Assembly: GCA_017429685.1 (NCBI GenBank)
Contig: JAFROL010000004.1
Span: forward strand, 60,727 to 124,726
Length of the DNA stretch: 64,000 nt
Direction: 5' to 3'
From: Bacteroidales bacterium
GTDB taxonomy: Bacteria; Bacteroidota; Bacteroidia; Bacteroidales; P3
Of this stretch, positions 57,584 through 64,000 are shown in pieces; the stretch's first letter is position 1, and each line of letters opens with the position of its first letter. Made by a program: the position numbers and the translations under genes. The notes under the pieces are model-generated. The model had not been told where the DNA came from and ran no database searches. It worked only from the letters and a program-made list of their open reading frames with translations.

Positions 57584-60500
57584 ATGAAATTCAGAAACAT
57601 TACAGTTTTTGTCATCTCGCTGTTGGTGGCAACACTTTCCGCCTATAGCCAGGAAGACTTTGGACACAGCAGGATAGACACCCTGATAGGAAAGATGGAG
57701 TACGCCAGTGCATACAAGCTGGCGCAGGAGCAATGGCGGCAGTCGCAGCAGTCGGACGGTGCGGCGCAGCTGAAAGCCGCATTCTACCTTACCGCCATCG
57801 ACTACGCCTACAGCAAGACACCTGAGGATTCGGCCCTGATGCGCTACAGCAGCCTGGCGCATCAGCTGAAAGGTGTGGAGCAGGCAGTGGCATACGCATT
57901 CCTGTTCCAGACCTACAAATGGCTCTATGCCGCAAGGGGATACACTCTGGCAAACAACAAGCCATCGGACGACAAGGCGTTAGGATGGCCGCAGTGGCAC
58001 ACGCAAAGGATGGTGGACAGCCTGACGGCCTGCGTCGACAGCATAATGGCCAAAACCGACCTGCTGCGGACGACGAGCGCCAAAGGCTACCGTTGGCTGA
58101 GCAGCGGAGAAGACCAGATACAACCGATGGATACAAGCCTGATGGGTATGATGGTGCAAATGCTGATAGGAACAGAACGATACTATGCAAACATCGACCT
58201 GCTGAACGAATCGCAACGGGCAGCAATACAGCAACCCCTTCCGCTATTTCTGGAAAACACCTCAGATGGCCTGCCCTACCCCTTTTCTATACACCGGCTT
58301 GTGGCCAGCGCGTTTGCCGAGTCGCCTGCCGACCAGCAGCTGTGGATCGACCTGCGGCGTCTTGAGACGTTCGACTTCGACTCGTCGCTGACAGAAGCTG
58401 TCGAAAATCTGGAACACCATTATTGGCCGCAGTTGAAGAGCAACGGGATGAAAGCCTGGCTGAAACTTTGCCGCGCAATTTGTCTTTATAAGGCAGAAAG
58501 GCGGGTGGAGTCCGAGCAGCTGTGCCTGGAAACAGAGCGGCTGTATCCCGACACGTGGGGCGCCGACGAATGCCGTAAGCTGCGTGACGACATCTGCAGG
58601 ACCGAAATCAAGGTCAGCTACAACACCGTCGAGTCGTCGCGCCGCAGTCGGTTGGCCTGCGTTGAAGCGCGCAACGTCGACACGCTGACTTTCAGAATAG
58701 TACCCAAAGAGAGCGTTCCCGACAGCCTGATACGCAACAGAAAGACCGACACCCTGCGCGTGATTCCCGCCATAGCGGAATGGCGTCAGGCATTGCCCGG
58801 GTCGTCCGACCGCCTTATGCACCGCCACCTGGTGGCTCTGCCTCCCGTGCCTCAAGGCGACTACTATCTGGTGGCGCTGTCGGACAGCAACTACAGCCAC
58901 AACGAACTGCAATCGGCCGATGCGGAATTTATAACCTACAGCGACCAGCCTTCCTCCAACAGGCGTACACAGATGACAAACTCGTCAGGATACCTGATAG
59001 ACCGAGTGACCGGACAGCCGCTGTCCAACCGCCGCGTGACGCTGCACCTCGAGGGCCCGTTTGGATCGCGCGACCACAAACGCCGTTACCGCACCGACAA
59101 TGAAGGCTATTTCTGTTTCCCCACCTCAAAGGCACGCTATTTATTTAAATATCCCCATAACATCACAGCCGACATAGACGGCTATGAATATGAATATCCA
59201 GACAGATACGGATTCAGGATGCTAATCCACAACGAATCGAGAAGAAAATCGAAACTTCTGGACATCATAATGACCGACCGCCCCATCTACCGTTTGGGCG
59301 ACACGGTGCGCTTTGCCTGCATAGCCTACAGCAAAAAGAGGACTGGCGACACGAGGCGCGAAACATTAAAGCCCAAGGCAAAACTGAAACTGGTGGCCTG
59401 TCTGGAACAGGACTACACCGACACCAAGGACTCCATTATGCTGACCACCGACCAGTACGGCCGCTGCTGGGGCGAGTTTGTGATCCCCGCGGATGGCCGC
59501 AATGGAAAATATACACTATCGCTGTATAAACCCAGCCGCGGAAGTTGGGATCTGGACTCATACACAGACAGCCGCACGATTACGGTAAGTGCCTACAAAC
59601 CGCCCCGTTTTGCGGTGACACTTTCCACCACCGCAGCAGATGCCGACAGCACAGCAAATACCGTCCGACGCTTTGGCACGCCCATAACCATCTATGGCAC
59701 AGTGATAAGCTACAGCGGCGCACCTATGACCGGAGCGCGGGTGAAATGGGAAGTATCGCGCGAGAAGATGCAGGACCCCTTCCAGGCCTACTCGGTAGCC
59801 GACGAATACCCGTTCTACGACAGCCTCGAGGTGGACAGCAACGGACTGTTCCAATTCACTTTCACGCCCGAGAGGACTAAGGCAGACAAAAACGAAGACT
59901 ATATATACACAGCATACGTGCTCGTGCTGGACGCCGACGGCGAGCAGAGGGAGCAACGGCTGGCATTCCACGTCAGCGATGCCGACGGCTACTGCAGCCT
60001 CGGCAGCGACGACCTGAGCCACCTCGCTTTCGCCTACAACAACTTCGACCACCAGCCCCTGAAGGGAGCCGTGCGAGTGCAGCTGTACCAACTGCGCCAA
60101 CCCGACACGCTGCGGATGCTCGACCCGATAATGCAGGAATATCCCGACGCGAAGTGGGTGGGCACACGCGAGGAATTCCGCCGGACATTCCCGCATCTGG
60201 CATACACAGCCGAAGAGGCCGACAAACGCCGCTGGCCGACAGTGGCCACACGCTGCGACCAGACGACCGAAGAGCGGCAAATAGACATTGCCGGACTGCC
60301 CTCGAGCCTCTACCGGCTATGTTTCACAGCCCCCGACGGCAGGCAATACGACACACTGGTGAACTACGTGGCCCCCGGCGGACGCGTAACCGGCGACGAC
60401 ATCGTCTGGGTTCGCTCGACACCGAAGAGACGATATGAATATGAGTCCGTTGGCGTAAAGATAGGTGACACTATCCGCTTAGAGCTCGGCAGCCCATTCG

Positions 60501-63500
60501 GCAACCAGCCTCTCTACTACAGCGTCAGCAGCGTTGCCAAAGTCTACCGCAGGGGGATGATGGTTCTTGACAGCAGCCACACATCCACGCTGGTCATCCC
60601 CGTCATCGGCGAGATGGAGAACGGCATCGCAGTGACCCTTACGGCGATGCGCAACGGCAGGGTCTTCAACCGTCATTACCGCTACATCGTTGCACGACCC
60701 GACCGCTGGTTGAACGTCGGCATCGAGACATTTCGCGACCACCTTCATCCTGGAGAGAAAGAGCAGTGGCATCTGCAAATCAGCAATGCCGACACCAGCC
60801 ACGGGAAAACAGCCAAAGGCGTAGAGGCTAATCTGTGCCTCACGATGTTCGACAAGTCGCTGGACGAATTTGCCCGCGACAGCTACCTCTTCTGGCCGTG
60901 GGGCTTCAACTACGCAGGCACACGGGCCACGTTGGCGGGCTCCGAAATGAAAAAGATAAATTTCAATAGCCCACTCGTCAGCTTCAAGGCCTCCGCCAAC
61001 AATTCCAGACCCGAATTTGGCCCTATGCTGCCAGTTTCGCGATTCTATTGCCACCAGATGAGACTCAGTTTCAATCCTGGAAGACTCAACGGCACCATTG
61101 TCGACAGCCGTGACGGCGAGCCACTTATCAGCGCCAATATTGTGTTGAAGAAAAAAGGAGAAATAGTGACCGGCGCGCGTACCGACTTCGAAGGGAATTT
61201 CAGCATAAAAAACGTTCCCGAAGGCAGTTACGACCTTGAGGTTTCCTATATGGGATTCAACACCCAAAGACAGCGCATAACCATCAGGCGCGACGAAAGG
61301 CTGCGCCTGCACATAGCACTGACGCGGTCTGGAGCGGCACTCAAGTGTGTCCAAATCAAAACCAGCAAGATTCCTGTCTTGGGCGTCAGCGCACCCGAAC
61401 ACGGAAGGCGGTTAGAGGCGAGCGACATAGCCCGTATGCCAGGCAGCAGTGACGAGATAGTAGCCGCTGTGGCCGGCGTTGGCTATGCCCGCGGCGAAGA
61501 GGGAATGGTCACACAGCAAGGCAACGTGCGCAAACGCACCGGCGTGAATGTGCCCAAAGAAGCCATCGCCGAAATACAGCCGCTTCTGCAGTTCGACGGC
61601 AGCACGGGCGAACGGCCGATAGCACTGAGGAAGAATCTGTCGACACTTGCCTTTTTCAAGCCCGACCTGCGCAGCGACAAAGATGGCAGCATCCATCTGA
61701 CGTTCACTATGCCCGACGCCCTTGCCCAGTGGCATCTGTGCGGCACGGCCTGGACCGAACGGTTCCAAACAGGCAACATAGACCGCACACTCTGGACCCA
61801 GAAAGAGCTGATGGTGCAGCCGCTGCTGCCACGATTCCTGCGCCAAGGCGACACCACCGAGATCCGCGCCAAAGTCTCGAACCTGACCGACAGCGCAATC
61901 CAAGTGGAAGTGACCCTCGAAATAGGCGACCCTGCGACGACCGTCGCAGCACCGCTTTCCGCCATCACAGTGGAAAGCCACAGCAGCGCCATCGCAAAAT
62001 GGCAGGTGCCGGTCGGCGACGAGTGGCACACGGCCGAATACAAAATATATGCCCGCACGGTGCGCCACAGCGGCGGCCACCTCAGCGACGGCGAACAAGG
62101 TGTGCTGCCCGTACTGTCCCGACGCGAACGCATTGTCGTCAGCCATCCCCTCTACGTTGCAGGATGCAAGGATTCATCGCAAAATGCAACGGCATCGTTC
62201 AGCATACCCATAGGCGGAGCCGATTCGGTCGACATAGCATTCAACGACAGCCCGATACAATACGTCATAGAGGCCCTACCCCACTTCGAACGGCACCGTA
62301 TGCCCGGCAACCTCTATTTGGCCAACAGCATCTATGTCAACAACCTTAAGGCAACGCTGGGCCAACTTACGGACAAAGAGCGCAAACGCATCAGCAGCCG
62401 CGCCCGCGGCGACCTGCAAAAGCTGCTCGAGTCGCAGACCTCAGAGCAGGGATGGAGCTGGATGCCCGGCGGCAAAAAGACCAACCTCTACATCACAGCC
62501 TCAATACTGGAACGCATAGTCCCCTACACACTGCAATTGGATGGCTACTACAAACGTCAACTGAAAAAAGCCCTGTCGGCACTTGACAAGGCCATCGTCA
62601 AACAGTACAGCGACCAGATTCAAACAGTAACGAATTCACGCACTAACACATTCACGCATTTACGCAATAACACAATCTCAATCCTCTACGCCCGAAGCCT
62701 GTACTTCGGCAGCGAGCCGCTGTCGAAATGCGACAGCGCAACCCGCGAGGCATACGACCACTACTACCGCCAGTGCCAGACGGCCGTCGACGACGACATT
62801 CCGCTTATGTGCCAGGGGCAGCTGGCGCTGCTGATGCAGCATTGGGGAGATACGGCCAGTGCCAAAAAGGTGGCACACCGGCTGAAAGAATCGGCACACG
62901 TCGACCCGCAGCAAGGTATGTATTGGGTGAAGAACACGAGCGGCTACGGCTGGTACCAGCGACCTGTGGAGACGGCGTCGCTGCTTGTCGATGTCTTTGC
63001 CGACATACTGCACGACTGGGAATCGGCGAACCGCATACAGCAATGGATACTCTCCGCCAAACAGGGCACCACGTGGAAGAGCGATATGGCCACAGCCTAC
63101 GCCCTCTCAGCCCTGCTGCGCCAGCCCACCGGCAGCGTCCGTCAGGGTCAGGCGACAATCGCCATCGACACACTGACGAATTCACAAATTAACACATTAA
63201 CGAATTCACAAATTAATACTCTCGTTGTCCGATTGGATAATCCGACCCCCTATCCCGCCTGGGGAGCCGTGTTCTGCAGCAGCGAGCTGCCAATCGACAG
63301 TATTCCTGCCAACGGCAGCGGCATCAGCCTGCGCAAGACCATTAGCATCGTTGCTGCCGACGGGAGCCTGCACCTGCTGCAACCTGGGACGGCGCTTCGC
63401 ATCGGCGACCGCGTTCGCGTGCATATCGACATCCATTGCCAGCGCGACCTCGACAATATGGTACTGACCGACCAACGTGCCGCCGCCTTCGAGCCCGTGA

Positions 63501-63751
63501 GCACCGCCAGCGGATGGCGCTGGTGCCACGGAGACGGAGGCGCCAAAGGATTCCACTATTACACCGATGTCCGCGACGATGCGCTGAACTGCTATATCGA
63601 CCATCTGTCGGAAGGGCACTACTATGTGGAGTACGACCTGTGGGTGCGCAATGCCGGCACCTTTGCCGGCGGCATCGGGAGCCTGCGCAGCGTCTACGCT
63701 CCCGAATTCAGAGCCAACACAACGTCGGCGACAATCCGCATAGTGGATTGA
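57584..63751 (+). CDS. Alpha-2-macroglobulin-like envelope protein with inserted carboxypeptidase-like domain
   Basis: 2055 residues, signal peptide MKFRNITVFVISLLVATLSAYSQ. Macroglobulin-type domains include IIMTDRPIYRLGDTVRFACI (about 562, MG2 signature) and the A2M core LAFFKPDLRSDKDGSIHLTFTMPDALAQWHLCGTAW (about 1350). A CarboxypepD_reg domain (about 1166-1235, LNGTIVDSRDGEPLISANIVL) followed by a plug-like segment is inserted. No thioester GCGEQ motif is visible, so covalent trapping is unlikely. Two 8-bp arrays code for TNSRTNTFTHLRNNT and (TNSQINTL)2 near the C-terminus. Probably a periplasmic or surface protease inhibitor or envelope-guard protein. Confidence 0.87.
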   Translation: MKFRNITVFVISLLVATLSAYSQEDFGHSRIDTLIGKMEYASAYKLAQEQWRQSQQSDGAAQLKAAFYLTAIDYAYSKTPEDSALMRYSSLAHQLKGVEQAVAYAFLFQTYKWLYAARGYTLANNKPSDDKALGWPQWHTQRMVDSLTACVDSIMAKTDLLRTTSAKGYRWLSSGEDQIQPMDTSLMGMMVQMLIGTERYYANIDLLNESQRAAIQQPLPLFLENTSDGLPYPFSIHRLVASAFAESPADQQLWIDLRRLETFDFDSSLTEAVENLEHHYWPQLKSNGMKAWLKLCRAICLYKAERRVESEQLCLETERLYPDTWGADECRKLRDDICRTEIKVSYNTVESSRRSRLACVEARNVDTLTFRIVPKESVPDSLIRNRKTDTLRVIPAIAEWRQALPGSSDRLMHRHLVALPPVPQGDYYLVALSDSNYSHNELQSADAEFITYSDQPSSNRRTQMTNSSGYLIDRVTGQPLSNRRVTLHLEGPFGSRDHKRRYRTDNEGYFCFPTSKARYLFKYPHNITADIDGYEYEYPDRYGFRMLIHNESRRKSKLLDIIMTDRPIYRLGDTVRFACIAYSKKRTGDTRRETLKPKAKLKLVACLEQDYTDTKDSIMLTTDQYGRCWGEFVIPADGRNGKYTLSLYKPSRGSWDLDSYTDSRTITVSAYKPPRFAVTLSTTAADADSTANTVRRFGTPITIYGTVISYSGAPMTGARVKWEVSREKMQDPFQAYSVADEYPFYDSLEVDSNGLFQFTFTPERTKADKNEDYIYTAYVLVLDADGEQREQRLAFHVSDADGYCSLGSDDLSHLAFAYNNFDHQPLKGAVRVQLYQLRQPDTLRMLDPIMQEYPDAKWVGTREEFRRTFPHLAYTAEEADKRRWPTVATRCDQTTEERQIDIAGLPSSLYRLCFTAPDGRQYDTLVNYVAPGGRVTGDDIVWVRSTPKRRYEYESVGVKIGDTIRLELGSPFGNQPLYYSVSSVAKVYRRGMMVLDSSHTSTLVIPVIGEMENGIAVTLTAMRNGRVFNRHYRYIVARPDRWLNVGIETFRDHLHPGEKEQWHLQISNADTSHGKTAKGVEANLCLTMFDKSLDEFARDSYLFWPWGFNYAGTRATLAGSEMKKINFNSPLVSFKASANNSRPEFGPMLPVSRFYCHQMRLSFNPGRLNGTIVDSRDGEPLISANIVLKKKGEIVTGARTDFEGNFSIKNVPEGSYDLEVSYMGFNTQRQRITIRRDERLRLHIALTRSGAALKCVQIKTSKIPVLGVSAPEHGRRLEASDIARMPGSSDEIVAAVAGVGYARGEEGMVTQQGNVRKRTGVNVPKEAIAEIQPLLQFDGSTGERPIALRKNLSTLAFFKPDLRSDKDGSIHLTFTMPDALAQWHLCGTAWTERFQTGNIDRTLWTQKELMVQPLLPRFLRQGDTTEIRAKVSNLTDSAIQVEVTLEIGDPATTVAAPLSAITVESHSSAIAKWQVPVGDEWHTAEYKIYARTVRHSGGHLSDGEQGVLPVLSRRERIVVSHPLYVAGCKDSSQNATASFSIPIGGADSVDIAFNDSPIQYVIEALPHFERHRMPGNLYLANSIYVNNLKATLGQLTDKERKRISSRARGDLQKLLESQTSEQGWSWMPGGKKTNLYITASILERIVPYTLQLDGYYKRQLKKALSALDKAIVKQYSDQIQTVTNSRTNTFTHLRNNTISILYARSLYFGSEPLSKCDSATREAYDHYYRQCQTAVDDDIPLMCQGQLALLMQHWGDTASAKKVAHRLKESAHVDPQQGMYWVKNTSGYGWYQRPVETASLLVDVFADILHDWESANRIQQWILSAKQGTTWKSDMATAYALSALLRQPTGSVRQGQATIAIDTLTNSQINTLTNSQINTLVVRLDNPTPYPAWGAVFCSSELPIDSIPANGSGISLRKTISIVAADGSLHLLQPGTALRIGDRVRVHIDIHCQRDLDNMVLTDQRAAAFEPVSTASGWRWCHGDGGAKGFHYYTDVRDDALNCYIDHLSEGHYYVEYDLWVRNAGTFAGGIGSLRSVYAPEFRANTTSATIRIVD
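62631..62676 (+). repeat. 8-bp tandem array inside the macroglobulin gene, copy 1
   Basis: Units CGAATTCA, CGCACTAA, CACATTCA, CGCATTTA, CGCAATAA, CACAAT, translated in frame. Confidence 0.88.
63177..63216 (+). repeat. 8-bp tandem array inside the macroglobulin gene, copy 2
   Basis: Units CGAATTCA, CAAATTAA, CACATTAA, CGAATTCA, CAAATTAA. Three units make 24 bp, so the product is a repeated octapeptide TNSQINTL. Confidence 0.9.
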
Positions 63752-63902
63752 GGCAAACCAGCCGGCACAAAGCACCTGAAACGCATCACCCCGCCAACTT
63801 TTCCCAGCCGCAGGACGCAAAAGTGACAACCTGAACCAGCGAATCACAAGCCGTTTTGCGAGTGTCTTGCGCTGAAAAAAGTTGACACAAAAGTCAACAA
63901 AA

Positions 63903-64000
63903 ATGAGTACAAGAGAAGTACGGACAAAGAATGGCAAGAAAAGGATAAGCCAAGAAGTCAAAATGGAGATAGTGCGGGAGTACTATCTCGAGGGGCAGCA
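63903..64000 (+). CDS. Start of a probable transposase (partial)
   Basis: The frame from ATG 63903 is open to the window edge (about 32 residues), with KKRISQEVKMEIVREYYLEGQ, like the N-terminal helix-turn-helix of IS3-type OrfA or related transposases. Upstream at about 63888-63899 is the hairpin GTTGAC-ACAAAA-GTCAAC, and the region 63820-63900 may be the element's left end. The rest lies outside. Confidence 0.55.
   Translation, partial: MSTREVRTKNGKKRISQEVKMEIVREYYLEGQ

Overview
The window is chromosomal DNA from a member of the Bacteroidales (phylum Bacteroidota). The evidence is promoters of the Bacteroidota type (TTTG, about 19 bp, TAnnTTTG), a fused FeoA-FeoB with a FeoB-associated Cys-rich protein, many small lipoproteins, DUF4956/VTC/DUF4353 proteins, GxxExxY and four-helix-bundle proteins, and a very long IF2. 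By eye most of it is GC-rich, with two AT-rich exceptions: part of one surface-protein gene (about 10.2-11.15 kb) and a block at about 38.3-44.9 kb. Genus cannot be fixed from the sequence alone.

Layout. 0-9 kb: a partial surface protein, thyA-manC, an inserted secreted-protein gene, a decayed MntA/HepT pair, asnS, two lipoproteins and ribD. 9-22 kb: a GLUG-repeat lipoprotein with a C9 tract, a YigZ protein, an alpha-L-fucosidase, an ECF sigma factor operon, two near-duplicate Cys-motif membrane proteins with a radical SAM enzyme, dtd, a dehydrogenase, a hydrolase lipoprotein and a DNA glycosylase-like protein. 22.5-31 kb (minus strand): a DUF4956/polyphosphate polymerase/DUF2490/DUF4353 cluster, then feoAB and companions. 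31.6-36.8 kb: rimP-nusA-infB. 36.8-38.3 kb: repeat arrays around a four-helix-bundle protein, a zeta-toxin pair and tRNA-Arg. 38.4-50 kb: a defence island. 50-64 kb: housekeeping and repair genes (Nudix, Vsr, AlkD-like), tRNA-His, trpS, a 2055-aa macroglobulin and the start of a probable transposase.

The main discovery candidate is the tightly packed six-gene operon at 38443-44536 behind one canonical promoter. It encodes an AAA/ABC ATPase, a TOPRIM-like protein, a cytosine-5 DNA methyltransferase, a protein with two GHKL ATPase modules (MutL/Hsp90-like at the N-terminus, histidine-kinase-like at the C-terminus), a receiver-domain protein, and a small protein with a His/Cys arrangement like caspase-fold (C25/CHAT) proteases. 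This would link a methylation mark, a phosphorelay and a protease effector. It is followed by a McrB-like ATPase, an AlbA_2 protein and a McrC-like nuclease.

Two window-wide signals stand out. First, on reading I found the tetranucleotide CATG nowhere except between 40825 and 44669, where it occurs 16 times, about as often as chance predicts. This marks that block as recently acquired and the host genome as strongly CATG-depleted. Second, short tandem arrays with an 8-bp unit (C[AG]CA[AT]TAA) recur seven times, in UTRs, across a stop codon and inside two coding sequences. All counts and compositions here were made by eye.
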